Source of the DNA: an uncultured Pelagibacteraceae bacterium
GTDB taxonomy: Bacteria > Pseudomonadota > Alphaproteobacteria > Pelagibacterales > Pelagibacteraceae
Reading direction: 5' to 3'
Length of the DNA stretch: 64,000 nucleotides
Assembly: GCA_902524535.1 (NCBI GenBank)
Contig: CABZDR010000001.1
Location: 418,501 to 482,500, forward strand
Of this stretch, positions 38,593-48,636 are shown piece after piece. The position numbers and the translations under genes are program-made. The number at the start of each line of letters is the position of its first letter. Position 1 is the stretch's first letter. The notes beneath the pieces were generated by a model. It was given only the letters and a program-made list of their open reading frames with translations, was not told where the DNA came from and did no database searches.

Positions 38593-39087
38593 TTAAGCAG
38601 ATTTAATTTTTTTCTCTATAAATTCTGGAATTTCTTCTTTTTCAACTACGTCCTCTTTTTTGCCTTTAGGTTGGTACGCATACAACAGGTGTAATTTACA
38701 GTATGAGAAATCTTTTAGTGAAGATCTACCACAAAAATAAAACGTTTTTTCGTCAGGATGTCCAATAGGCCATTTACATGAATTTTCATCAAGTTCCTCA
38801 AGTTGTTTAGGATTTTCAGGTTCAAAATCTTTTTCGATAATTAAGGATTTGAAACGATTTCTCCTTCCTCTTTTTTGTTTTTCGCTTTGGAAATTGTCTA
38901 AAGTTTCATCTGGTTTTTTATATGTTTGAGACCTATTTTTAAATTTAGCTGATAAATTTAATCTATGAGCTTTTCCAATAACGGCATTTCTGCTAATCCC
39001 ACCAATGATTTCAGCAATTTGACTCGCTGTTTTTCCTTTTCCCCATAACTCCTTAAGTTTATTTACCTTCTCTTCTGTCCAGCTCAT
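38593..39087 (-). CDS. gcrA: GcrA family cell cycle regulator
   Basis: MSWTEEKVNKLKELWGKGKTASQIAEIIGGISRNAVIGKAHRLNLSAK. Confidence 0.93.
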   Translation of the reverse strand: MSWTEEKVNKLKELWGKGKTASQIAEIIGGISRNAVIGKAHRLNLSAKFKNRSQTYKKPDETLDNFQSEKQKRGRRNRFKSLIIEKDFEPENPKQLEELDENSCKWPIGHPDEKTFYFCGRSSLKDFSYCKLHLLYAYQPKGKKEDVVEKEEIPEFIEKKIKSA

Positions 39088-39267
39088 AAATAACTACATA
39101 GTGTGTTAATTTTTATTATTAACACAATATAATGAAATAGACTTTAAAAAAACAAGTAATTATTAATACTTATCAACATAATTTAAATTACAAAAAGAAT
39201 ATCTATTCAATCCTTACTTGTATTAAACTATTAAGTTTATACAAAGTTTTTTAAAGAATAAAAATTT

Positions 39268-40431
39268 ATGAGTTATTTAACAAAAAATTATAATAGAAAA
39301 AAAATTTCATTTGTAAGAGGCAAAGGATCTTATCTTTATACCGCTAGTGGAATTAAGTATCTAGATTTCGTTCAAGGTATAGCCGTCAATTGTTTAGGGC
39401 ATGCTCATCCTAAACTAGTTGAAACTATAAAAAAGCAATCAAAAAAACTTTGGCATGTATCCAATGCTTTTCAAATTCCAGAGGGAGAAAAATTAGCAAA
39501 AAAACTATGTCAAAGGACTTTTGCGGATTATGTGATGTTTCAAAATAGTGGTGCAGAAGCTACTGAGGCTGCTATTAAAGTTGCGAGACGATATTTTTAT
39601 TCAATAGGTAAACCATATAAGACAAGAATTTTATGTGTAAAAAACTCATTTCATGGAAGAACTTTAGCTACAATTTTTGCTAGTGGATCTAAGAAAATGA
39701 CAGAGGGATTTGGACATGTGGGTGGTTTTGACCATTTCATTTTTGGAGACCACAAATCTTTAAAAAAAAAGATAACCAAAAATACAGCTGCAATAATGAT
39801 TGAACCTATAATGGGTGAGGGTGGTATTAAAGTTGTCCCAGATTGGTGTTTAAAAGAATTGAGAAAATTATGTAATAAGAAGAAAATATTACTAATTTTG
39901 GATGAGGTACAATGTGGTATATCAAGATCAGGCAATTTTTTTGCTTTTGAAAAATCAAAATGTATTCCAGACATAGTGCCAATTGCAAAAGGTATCGGAG
40001 GTGGATTTCCAATCGGAGCAGTTTTAATGAATAGAAAAGTTGCTGCGGGGATGACCCCAGGAACACATGGCTCTACTTTTGGTGGAAATCCATTGGCAAT
40101 GGCGGTTGGAAATACTGTAATGGATTTAGTTTCAAGCAAAAAATTTTTGAATAATATTAGAAGATTATCCAAATACTTTTTTTCAAATTTAAACTTACTT
40201 AAGAAAAATTATCCCAAAGTTATCAAAGATATTAGAGGAAAAGGTTATTTAATAGGAATTCAGCTTCATAAAGATCAAACAAAATTTATTCAAAAACTTA
40301 TGGATAAAAAGTTATTAACTATTAGAGCTGCAGAAAATGTAATCCGTATTTTACCCCCATTAAATGTCAAAAAAAATGAGTTAGATCAAGCCCTCAAGAT
40401 CATCAATAAAGTTTGCGCAGAACTAAATTAA
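39268..40431 (+). CDS. argD: Acetylornithine aminotransferase
   Basis: FQNSGAEATEAAIKVAR, ILDEVQCGISRSG, GTHGSTFGGNPLA. Confidence 0.94.
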   Translation: MSYLTKNYNRKKISFVRGKGSYLYTASGIKYLDFVQGIAVNCLGHAHPKLVETIKKQSKKLWHVSNAFQIPEGEKLAKKLCQRTFADYVMFQNSGAEATEAAIKVARRYFYSIGKPYKTRILCVKNSFHGRTLATIFASGSKKMTEGFGHVGGFDHFIFGDHKSLKKKITKNTAAIMIEPIMGEGGIKVVPDWCLKELRKLCNKKKILLILDEVQCGISRSGNFFAFEKSKCIPDIVPIAKGIGGGFPIGAVLMNRKVAAGMTPGTHGSTFGGNPLAMAVGNTVMDLVSSKKFLNNIRRLSKYFFSNLNLLKKNYPKVIKDIRGKGYLIGIQLHKDQTKFIQKLMDKKLLTIRAAENVIRILPPLNVKKNELDQALKIINKVCAELN

Positions 40432-41361
40432 ATGAAACATTTTATTAATCTAAAAGATATTCCAGCGAACGATCTCAGAAAAATTTTGATCGATGCAAAA
40501 AAAAGAAAAAAAGCAAGAAAGAAACTTAATAATCTTGACCACGATAAAGGCATGCCTTTAAAAGGAAAATTATTGATTCAAATGTTTGAAAAATCAAGTT
40601 TAAGAACTCGCTTGTCCTTTTTCTTAGCTATCTCCCAACTATCTGGTCGAACTTTAACACTTAGACCAGATGAACTGCATTTATCAAAAGGAGGTGAAAG
40701 TATTGAAGATACTGCTAAAATATTGTCAAGTTTTGGTGATGCTTTCATGTTGAGAACCGATAATGATGAAAAGTTGGGGGAATTTAAAAAGTATTTAACA
40801 ATTCCAATTATTAATGGATTGAGTCCGTCCTCTCACCCAACTCAAATCTTGTCAGATGTATTCACTGTTGAGGAAATAAAAAAAAAACCAATATCAAAAT
40901 TAAATATTACTTGGATTGGAGACTCAAATAATGTTCTAAATTCTTTGATTGCTGCTTCAATTAAATTTTCTTTTAAATTAAAAGTTGGTTGTCCAAAAAA
41001 ATATCAACCTAATAAGAACATAATGAATTATATAAAAAAAAATAAAAATAAAATTACAATTTATAATGATCCAAAAAAAGCAGTTGAAGGAGCAGATGTA
41101 ATTTTTTCAGATAAGGTTATCTCTTTAAATGATAAGGTTAATAAAAAGAACAAGTTAAATCATTTTAAGAGGTTTAAAATAACTGAGAGATTAATGACTC
41201 ATGCTAAAAAAGACTGTATTTATCTACATTGTTTACCTAGAAGTAAAGAAGTTGATGAAAAAGTTTTTTTGAGTAAAAAATCAAAAGTGTGGCAACAAGC
41301 TGCAAATCGGGTGCACGTGCAAAAATCTATATTACTTTATTGCTTTGGAAAATTAAGGTAA
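40432..41361 (+). CDS. argF: Ornithine carbamoyltransferase
   Basis: MFEKSSLRTRLSF, HPTQILSDVFT, HCLPRSKEVDEKVF. Confidence 0.94.
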   Translation: MKHFINLKDIPANDLRKILIDAKKRKKARKKLNNLDHDKGMPLKGKLLIQMFEKSSLRTRLSFFLAISQLSGRTLTLRPDELHLSKGGESIEDTAKILSSFGDAFMLRTDNDEKLGEFKKYLTIPIINGLSPSSHPTQILSDVFTVEEIKKKPISKLNITWIGDSNNVLNSLIAASIKFSFKLKVGCPKKYQPNKNIMNYIKKNKNKITIYNDPKKAVEGADVIFSDKVISLNDKVNKKNKLNHFKRFKITERLMTHAKKDCIYLHCLPRSKEVDEKVFLSKKSKVWQQAANRVHVQKSILLYCFGKLR

Positions 41362-41895
41362 CGGCAAAGGTTTATCTGAATTTTCATTTAAATATAAAAT
41401 TACTGATGCACGATCTTTCTCTTTTCTTAAACCTGCAAATGCCATCTTAGTTCCCTTGATCCACTTCGCTGGTTTTATCAAGTAGCCATTTAATTCTTCA
41501 AAACTCCATTCTTTTCCATGCGCAGAGAGAGCTTTTGAATATTTGTAATCATCAACAGCCCCAACTTTTCTACCCACAACATTATAAAGAGCTGGACCAA
41601 TATTGTTTTTTCCTCCTTTAACAATTGAATGACAAGCTGCACACTTTTTAAAAACTTTTTCGCCAGTCGCAAGATCCCCTAAAGCCATTAAAGCGGCTAT
41701 ATCAATTTTTTCAATCGCTGTTTCAGAACTTTTTTGAGTTTTAGCAACAATAGCTTCTTTTACATCTACGGTATAACCTGGAGTTTTAGGTTTTTCGACG
41801 TGAAAAATTACTTCTGATAGCTTTCCGATACCAATAATAAGTAACGCCACCATCAACACAGCTGCAATTATTTTATTTAATTCAAAAGAGTCCAT
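41353..41895 (-). CDS. Membrane-anchored cytochrome c (CycM / c552-like)
   Basis: N-terminal TM, CAACHSIVKGGKNNIGPALYNVVGR, WIKGTKMAFAGL. Confidence 0.9.
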   Translation of the reverse strand: MDSFELNKIIAAVLMVALLIIGIGKLSEVIFHVEKPKTPGYTVDVKEAIVAKTQKSSETAIEKIDIAALMALGDLATGEKVFKKCAACHSIVKGGKNNIGPALYNVVGRKVGAVDDYKYSKALSAHGKEWSFEELNGYLIKPAKWIKGTKMAFAGLRKEKDRASVILYLNENSDKPLPLP

Positions 41896-42003
41896 TTATT
41901 CAAAAATATTTTGAACATATAACATTATAAATATAAAATTGCTTATATATTTTAATGTACATTTTTGCCTCTGTTTATATTCTAATAAAATTACAAAAAA
42001 CCA

Positions 42004-42741
42004 ATGAAAACAATAATCATAATTCCATCAAGATTGTCTGCTACAAGACTACCAGGCAAACCACTACTTAAAGTCAACGGTTTATCGATTATTTCACATG
42101 TTTTTAAGAAGGCTGAGAGCGCAAATATTGGAGAAGTGGTGGTTGCTACTGAAGATCAAGAAATTGTTGATGATGTAAAAAAAAATGGCGGCCAGGCAAT
42201 TATGACTAAGAATTCTCACAAGACTGGTACTGATAGAATTTATGAAGCATTTCTTAAATTTGACAATTCAAAAATTGATTTTGTGATGAATCTTCAAGGA
42301 GATGAGCCCTTGATAAATATTAACGATATTAAGAATTTAAACAATCAAATGATTAAAAATAATTGTAAACTAGGCACTTTAGCCTCAAAAATTTTAGATA
42401 AAAAATTATACGAGGATGAGAGTGTTGTTAAAGTGATGACAGAAGAGAGTTTGACTAAGACAAATTTTCCAGAGGCTGTTGATTTTTTTAGAAAAACATT
42501 TGATCAAAATAAAAAAATTTATCAGCACTTAGGTATATATTGTTATCAAAAGGAGACTCTTAAGGAATTTGTTTCTTATAAACAGTCTTATAATGAAATT
42601 AAATATAAACTTGAACAATGCAGAGCTTTGGATAATAATATCGATATTAATGTTGCTTTAGCCAAAACTTCGTCAATAGGTGTAGATACAGAAGAGGATT
42701 TCCTAGCTATAAAAAAAATAATGGAATATAAACCAAAATGA
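42004..42741 (+). CDS. kdsB: 3-deoxy-manno-octulosonate cytidylyltransferase
   Basis: IIPSRLSATRLPGKPLLKVNG, MNLQGDEPLI, HLGIYCYQKETL. Confidence 0.95.
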   Translation: MKTIIIIPSRLSATRLPGKPLLKVNGLSIISHVFKKAESANIGEVVVATEDQEIVDDVKKNGGQAIMTKNSHKTGTDRIYEAFLKFDNSKIDFVMNLQGDEPLININDIKNLNNQMIKNNCKLGTLASKILDKKLYEDESVVKVMTEESLTKTNFPEAVDFFRKTFDQNKKIYQHLGIYCYQKETLKEFVSYKQSYNEIKYKLEQCRALDNNIDINVALAKTSSIGVDTEEDFLAIKKIMEYKPK

Positions 42742-43568
42742 GTAAAATTTATTTTCAGGGAACTTATGGAGCATATTCACACCTCGCTGCTTTATCTATA
42801 GAGCCTCACGCTACAATTATTCCATGTAAAACTTTCGACGAGTGTTTTCTTAAAGCTTCAAAAGACTCTAATTCTAAGATTATAATCCCTGAGTCAAATC
42901 GAATAACAGGGAATATAGGTATAGAGTATCTTATATTTAAATACAGGCTTAATATTTATTGTGAATATTTTCAGAAAATCGAACACAATCTATTAGCGCT
43001 TAAAGGAGTTAAAATATCAGAAATTAAAAATGTTTATTCGCACGGCCAAGCATTGTCTCAATGTTCAAAATTCATAAAATTTCATAATTTAATAGAACAT
43101 GTTAGAGCAGACACCGCTGGTTCAGCAGAGATGGTATCAATTAATAAAGATAGATCAAAAGCAGCGATTGCTTCTTCATTGAGTGCAAAGACTTATAATT
43201 TGGAAATAATAGAAAAAAATATAGAAAATGAAAAAGGAAATCTTACAAGATTTTTAGTGATGGGAAAAAATATTTCTCAGCCAGAATATGGTAAAAAAAA
43301 ATATATAACTTCTTTTTTATTTAAGTTAAAAAGCAAACCTGCTGCACTTTATCAGGCTTTAGGTGGTTTCGCTATCAACGGAGTAAATCTAACAAAATTG
43401 CAAAGCTATCCTGAGAAAAATTCCTTTGACTCATTCTTTTTCTTGTGTGACTTAGATGGACATATTGAGGATATTAAAGTTCAAAAATCTTTAGAGGAAC
43501 TGGGTTTACATTGTCAAGATTTTCACGTTCTAGGTGTTTTTGAGGCTGACAAAATAAGGGAAAAATAA
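42738..43568 (+). CDS. pheA: Prephenate dehydratase
   Basis: FQGTYGAYSHLAAL, ACT domain KPAALYQALGGFAINGVNLTKLQSYPEK. Confidence 0.9.
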   Translation: MSKIYFQGTYGAYSHLAALSIEPHATIIPCKTFDECFLKASKDSNSKIIIPESNRITGNIGIEYLIFKYRLNIYCEYFQKIEHNLLALKGVKISEIKNVYSHGQALSQCSKFIKFHNLIEHVRADTAGSAEMVSINKDRSKAAIASSLSAKTYNLEIIEKNIENEKGNLTRFLVMGKNISQPEYGKKKYITSFLFKLKSKPAALYQALGGFAINGVNLTKLQSYPEKNSFDSFFFLCDLDGHIEDIKVQKSLEELGLHCQDFHVLGVFEADKIREK

Positions 43569-43617
43569 ATTTCAATCTTTTTCTGTAGAACTGAATTATT
43601 GCTGTTATAATAGTTAT

Positions 43618-43701
43618 GGAGGCTAGAGGTGAATGCTGCTTGAACCCGACCAGATCTTAACCGAAGCAATCGTAGAGACAGTTTTTCAGGTTCTAGTCTC
43701 C
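43618..43701 (+). ncRNA. ffs: Signal recognition particle RNA (4.5S-like)
   Basis: Terminal stem GGAGGCTAGA/TCTAGTCTCC enclosing GACCAGATCTTAACCGAAGCAATCG; TTATAAT -10-like box just upstream; directly before dnaX as in other alphaproteobacteria. Confidence 0.85.
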
Positions 43702-43711
43702 TCTAAAAGGT

Positions 43712-45385
43712 ATGAATAATAATAGTAAAGTTTTAGCGTTAAAATATAGACCCCAAACTTTTAAAGATTTGATTGGTCAAAAGACTATTGCAGAGACAAT
43801 TATAAATTCAATTAAAATTGATAAAGTGCCAAATGCTTATTTGTTCACTGGTATCAGAGGAGTTGGAAAAACAACGTTAGCAAGAATAGTAGCTAAGGCT
43901 TTAAACTGTAAAAATAGTATTGAACAAATTTCCGAACAAGATTTGTGTGAAAGTTGTGATTGTATGGCAATAGCTAACTCAAATCATATAGATGTATTAG
44001 AGATGGACGCCGCAAGTAAAAATGGAGTAGATGATGTCAGAGACTTGATCGAGTTTTCAAGGTATGGACCAACATCTGCGAAGTATAAAATATTCATAAT
44101 TGATGAAGTACATATGTTAAGTAAGCAAGCTTTTAATGCTCTGTTAAAAACTCTAGAAGAACCACCTTCTTACTTAAAATTTATATTTGCTACTACAGAA
44201 ATCAAAAAAATACCAATTACAGTTGTTTCTAGATGTCAAAGGTTTGATTTATCAAGAATAAAATCAACTGAGCTATTTGATTTTTTAAAAAAAATATCTT
44301 TAGAAGAAAATGGAAATGTTTCTCATGAAGCTTTAAAACTGATTGTCAAAATCTCAGAGGGTTCAGTTAGAGATGCTTTGTCTTTACTAGATAGGGGACT
44401 ATTGTCAGTTAAAGAAAATGAAGAATTAACATTGTCAAAAGCTCAAAAAATTTTTGGTTTTTTTGATAAAGCTCAATTAATTGATTTATTCATATTCATT
44501 TTAGAAGGAAATGAGGCTAAGACCTTAGAGCTTTATCGAAAAATGTATGATCGTGGCATAGATCCAAAAGTGTTTATTAATGATTTTCTTGAATTACTAT
44601 ATTATTTTAAAAATGTAGACTCAATAAAACTTGAAGGATCAAATTTCTTTTTAAATGATACTGAGTATGATGAAATTAAAAGAGTATCAAGTAATCTTGA
44701 TAATAAAACATTAATATTATTTTGGCAGTTTACTATTAAAATCATTACTGAATTAGATATTGTTTCGAATCAGAATTTGACAATCGAAATGTTTTTATTG
44801 AGATTAATTTACTTAAGAGGAATTAAAGAAAACCAGAGTTTTGATAATAATCTTAAAAACGAAGAATTAGCTTTAATAGATAATTCTTCAGAGGGTGTAA
44901 AAGAAAATTTTTCAAAAACAAATAAAACTATTAATCAAATAAAGAATATTTCCCAGTCAACTAAAGTGGAGCCAAAAAAAGAACTAAAGGCTTTTCCTAA
45001 AGATTTGAAAAAATTTAAGATTAACTCTTTCAGTAGTTTGATAAAGATTTGTAATGATAAAAAAGAGGTTAAGTTGAAATATGAATTAGAAAACAATGTG
45101 AATTTAGTAAAGTTTGAAAATCTTAGAATCGAAATTTCTTTTAACGAAAAACTCGATAAAAATTTTATTAAAGATTTAACTTACAAACTTAATGATTGGA
45201 CCGGTGAAAGATGGATAATAACTTTAAGTAAGATAGCAGGTGAAATCTCACATAAGGAAAAATTGATCAGATATAAAAAAGAAGAAATTGAAAAAGTTAA
45301 TAAATCTAAATTATTTTTAGAACTTAAAAAAAATTTTAATGATATTAAATTAGTAGATGTTAAAAATAAAGATGAGGGAGAGTGA
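43712..45385 (+). CDS. dnaX: DNA polymerase III subunits gamma/tau
   Basis: LALKYRPQTFKDLIGQ, FTGIRGVGKTTLARI, IIDEVHMLSKQAFNALLKTLEEPP. Confidence 0.95.
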   Translation: MNNNSKVLALKYRPQTFKDLIGQKTIAETIINSIKIDKVPNAYLFTGIRGVGKTTLARIVAKALNCKNSIEQISEQDLCESCDCMAIANSNHIDVLEMDAASKNGVDDVRDLIEFSRYGPTSAKYKIFIIDEVHMLSKQAFNALLKTLEEPPSYLKFIFATTEIKKIPITVVSRCQRFDLSRIKSTELFDFLKKISLEENGNVSHEALKLIVKISEGSVRDALSLLDRGLLSVKENEELTLSKAQKIFGFFDKAQLIDLFIFILEGNEAKTLELYRKMYDRGIDPKVFINDFLELLYYFKNVDSIKLEGSNFFLNDTEYDEIKRVSSNLDNKTLILFWQFTIKIITELDIVSNQNLTIEMFLLRLIYLRGIKENQSFDNNLKNEELALIDNSSEGVKENFSKTNKTINQIKNISQSTKVEPKKELKAFPKDLKKFKINSFSSLIKICNDKKEVKLKYELENNVNLVKFENLRIEISFNEKLDKNFIKDLTYKLNDWTGERWIITLSKIAGEISHKEKLIRYKKEEIEKVNKSKLFLELKKNFNDIKLVDVKNKDEGE

Positions 45386-45702
45386 TGACTGATTTTACCA
45401 AAATACTTAATAAAGCAAAAGAGTTTGAAGCAAAAATTAGAGAGAGCCAAGAAAAAATAAAAAATATTAAAGCTGAGGGGATTTCAGGGTCTAATTCAGT
45501 CAAAGTAATTTTAGATGGTGAGGGCGAAATGTGTAAAATTGAAATTTCAGATGAAATTTTAAAAGGAGATAAGGTTATTCTTGAGGACTTGATAGTCGCG
45601 GCCCATAATAAAGCTAAAGTTGAGTTAAAGCTAAAGACTACAGAAGAGATCTCTAAGACAACAGGTGGATTTAATATACCTGGATTTAAGTGGCCTTTAT
45701 AG
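45382..45702 (+). CDS. YbaB/EbfC family nucleoid-associated protein
   Basis: dnaX-ybaB-recR order; KVILDGEGEMCKIEIS...TGGFNIPGF. Confidence 0.9.
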   Translation: MMTDFTKILNKAKEFEAKIRESQEKIKNIKAEGISGSNSVKVILDGEGEMCKIEISDEILKGDKVILEDLIVAAHNKAKVELKLKTTEEISKTTGGFNIPGFKWPL

Positions 45703-45705
45703 GTA

Positions 45706-46323
45706 ATGCAAAAAATAAATGAAATAGAGGAACTAATTAAAATTATTTCTAAGTTACCAGGTTTAGGACCTAAATCAGCTAAAAGAATAGTTTTAAAATT
45801 AGTTAACAACAAAGATGAGCTGGTAAAACCTATGGCCAAAGCACTTGCTGACGTATATAAAAATATTTTAAGATGTAAGATTTGTGGAGTATTAAAACCC
45901 TCCTCGATTAAATGTAGTTTCAATAATTGTCAAATTGTTGAAAAAAAATATGATAAAATTTGTGTTGTTGAGAATATTTCAGACCAATGGAGCATAGAAA
46001 GTTCTAATATTTTTAGAGGTTACTTTCATATTTTAGGGGGCACTATTTCCTCTGCCGGGTTAAAAAAGGATGACTTACTCATAAACTCTTTAATTGAAAG
46101 AGTAAAAAAAGATAAAATTGAGGAAGTAATTTTAGCTACAAGCGCAACAGTAGAAGGTCAAACCACTGCTTATTATATTCAAGATAGTTTAAAAAATATA
46201 AAAACAAAAATTACTAAATTAGCCCAAGGTTTACCAGTTGGTGGGGAAATAGAAAGTCTTGATGATGGTACTTTATATTCAGCATTTAAGTTTCGATCAG
46301 ATTTAAATTCTAGTTCTGATTAG
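45706..46323 (+). CDS. recR: Recombination protein RecR
   Basis: LPGLGPKSAKRIVLKL, ATSATVEGQTTAYYI, LAQGLPVGGEIESLDDGTL. Confidence 0.95.
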   Translation: MQKINEIEELIKIISKLPGLGPKSAKRIVLKLVNNKDELVKPMAKALADVYKNILRCKICGVLKPSSIKCSFNNCQIVEKKYDKICVVENISDQWSIESSNIFRGYFHILGGTISSAGLKKDDLLINSLIERVKKDKIEEVILATSATVEGQTTAYYIQDSLKNIKTKITKLAQGLPVGGEIESLDDGTLYSAFKFRSDLNSSSD

Positions 46324-48466
46324 ATTTTTTTTTTAATCGATTTAAATGTAACAAAGGTTCTGTATAACCAGAAGGTTGTTTTTTACCTTTAAAGATAAGG
46401 TCGCATGCTGTTTTAAATGCTATTGAATTTTCAAAATCATCACTCATTTTCTCGTAATTTGAGTCATTAACATTCTGTTGATCAACGATTTTTGCCATTT
46501 GTTTCATAATTTCTATTACCTGCATTTTTGTTGTCACACCGTGATATATCCAATTTGCAATATGTTGAGATGAAATTCTTAAAGTAGCTCGATCCTCCAT
46601 AAGTCCCACGTTGTTAATATCAGGCACTTTTGAACAACCAACTCCTTGATCTATCCATCTAACAACATAACCTAACAAAGTTTGAGCAGAATTAGAAATT
46701 TCAGAATTTATTTCCTCCATTGACCAATTTGGTCTATCAGCTATTGGAATAGACAATAAATCATCAAGTTTAGCTTTTTCTCTTTTAGCTAATTTTTTTT
46801 GCTGATCAAAAATATCTATCTTGTGATAATGAAGACTGTGTAGAGCTGCAGCAGTAGGTGATGGAACCCAGGCACAATTAGCACCCGCTTTAAGATGATC
46901 TATTTTTTGATTTAACATATCTGACATTTTATCAGGCATCGCCCACATCCCTTTTCCAATCTGTGCAACTCCAGAGAAACCACATTCAATTCCAGTATCT
47001 ACATTTCTGTTTTCATAAGCTGATATCCATTTTGACATTTTCATATCGCCTTTTTTTATCATTGGTCCAGCTTCCATTGACGTATGTATCTCATCTCCAG
47101 TTCTATCTAGAAATCCAGTATTTATGAAAAAAACTCTGTTTTTTAATGTTCTGATACATTCTTTAAGATTTGCTGATGTTCTTCTCTCCTCATCCATAAT
47201 GCCTATTTTACAAGTGTATTTTTTTAAATTTAAAACCTCTTCAACTTTGGTAAAAATTAAATCAGTAAAAGCAGTTTCCTCTGGTCCATGCATTTTTGGT
47301 TTTACGATATAAATAGATCCGGTCCTTGAATTTCCCTTTTTTTTGATATCATGCAAACAAGCTGCTGTAGTTATGAATGCATCCAATATTCCCTCTGGTA
47401 CTTCAGATCCATCCTTTAATATCACTGATGAGTTAGTCATCAAATGTCCAACGTTTCGATTTAATAGAAGACTTCTCCCATGCAATTTGAGTTTTTTACC
47501 GTTCTTAGAAATATAACTTCTGTCAGGATTTAATTTTCTTTCAAAAGTTTTTCCATCTTTCTCAAATTTAACATTTAAATTCCCTTGCATTAAACCAAGC
47601 CAGTTTTTATAACACTTTACTTTGTCTTCAGAGTCTACTGCTGCAACACTATCTTCGTTATCACAAATAGTTGAAACTGCAGACTCAACAATCACATCGC
47701 TTATTCCAGCAATGTCATGAGCAGCACTAAAAGCCCTAGGGTTAATTATAATTTCAATATGCAGATTGTTGTTTTTAAGTATTATTGCTGATGGTTTATT
47801 ACTCGCTCCTCTATAGCCAATAAACTTCTTAGTATCTTTTAATTTAAATTTATTTTCATCTTTATAAATTATCAGATTACCTTTATTCACAATTAAATTT
47901 GAAATATTTTTCCAACTAGTGCCATTCACTGGAATATATTCATCTAAAAATTTTCTTACGTATTTTATAACTTCCTCACCTCTTGCAGGGTCATATCTTT
48001 CGCTTCCTCCTTCTTCTGACTTAATTATATCTGTGCCATATAAACTGTCGTAAAGGCTAACCCACCTAGCATTTGCAGCATTAAGAGCATATCTTTCATT
48101 CATAATTGGTACTACAAGTTGTGGACCAGCTATACTTGATATTTCAGAGTCTAAATTTTTGGTTTTGATTTTAAAATTATCTTTTTCCTTAACTAGATAA
48201 CCAATTTCTCTTAAGAATTTTTTATATTCATTTAAGTTAAAATTTTCCCCCTTTCTTTTTTTATGCCATTCATCTATTTTTTCTTGAAGGACTTCTCTTT
48301 TTTTTATTAATTCAGCATTAATTTTAGCTAGTTCATGTACAGCTTTGTCAAATTTAACCCAAAAAATTTTAGGTGAAATGTCTAAATCTTTCAGTAATTC
48401 TTTTTGAACAAAATTTTCTAACTTTTTAGATACCTTTAGATTTGATATATTAGTATATTTTTCCAT
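46310..48466 (-). CDS. glcB: Malate synthase G (start trimmed to MEKYTNISNLKVSKKL)
   Basis: FINTGFLDRTGDEIHTSMEAGPMIKKGDMK, GANCAWVPSPTAAALHSLHYH. Confidence 0.93.
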   Translation of the reverse strand: MEKYTNISNLKVSKKLENFVQKELLKDLDISPKIFWVKFDKAVHELAKINAELIKKREVLQEKIDEWHKKRKGENFNLNEYKKFLREIGYLVKEKDNFKIKTKNLDSEISSIAGPQLVVPIMNERYALNAANARWVSLYDSLYGTDIIKSEEGGSERYDPARGEEVIKYVRKFLDEYIPVNGTSWKNISNLIVNKGNLIIYKDENKFKLKDTKKFIGYRGASNKPSAIILKNNNLHIEIIINPRAFSAAHDIAGISDVIVESAVSTICDNEDSVAAVDSEDKVKCYKNWLGLMQGNLNVKFEKDGKTFERKLNPDRSYISKNGKKLKLHGRSLLLNRNVGHLMTNSSVILKDGSEVPEGILDAFITTAACLHDIKKKGNSRTGSIYIVKPKMHGPEETAFTDLIFTKVEEVLNLKKYTCKIGIMDEERRTSANLKECIRTLKNRVFFINTGFLDRTGDEIHTSMEAGPMIKKGDMKMSKWISAYENRNVDTGIECGFSGVAQIGKGMWAMPDKMSDMLNQKIDHLKAGANCAWVPSPTAAALHSLHYHKIDIFDQQKKLAKREKAKLDDLLSIPIADRPNWSMEEINSEISNSAQTLLGYVVRWIDQGVGCSKVPDINNVGLMEDRATLRISSQHIANWIYHGVTTKMQVIEIMKQMAKIVDQQNVNDSNYEKMSDDFENSIAFKTACDLIFKGKKQPSGYTEPLLHLNRLKKKSNQN

Positions 48467-48636
48467 ATTATTTAATTTTAGAAGAATAAATATATAGTTA
48501 TTTATGTTAATTTTAAATGTTAGTTCAATATTAAAAAAAATCACACTAAAAAATCAATTAATGCAAAGATTTTATTATAATAATCATTTTATTGCCTTTT
48601 TTTAAAATTATGTAATTAATTAATTCTTAGATACTT

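Noticed and set aside
39103-39125. A canonical CtrA box upstream of gcrA
   Set aside because: The spacing between TTAA half-sites is 9, not 7; kept only as a generic palindrome.
39651-40172. 173-aa and other long antisense ORFs (also 45360-45923, 36530-37003)
   Set aside because: They are mirror frames of strongly conserved genes (argD, dnaX/ybaB/recR, kdsD); they arise from low-GC codon bias.
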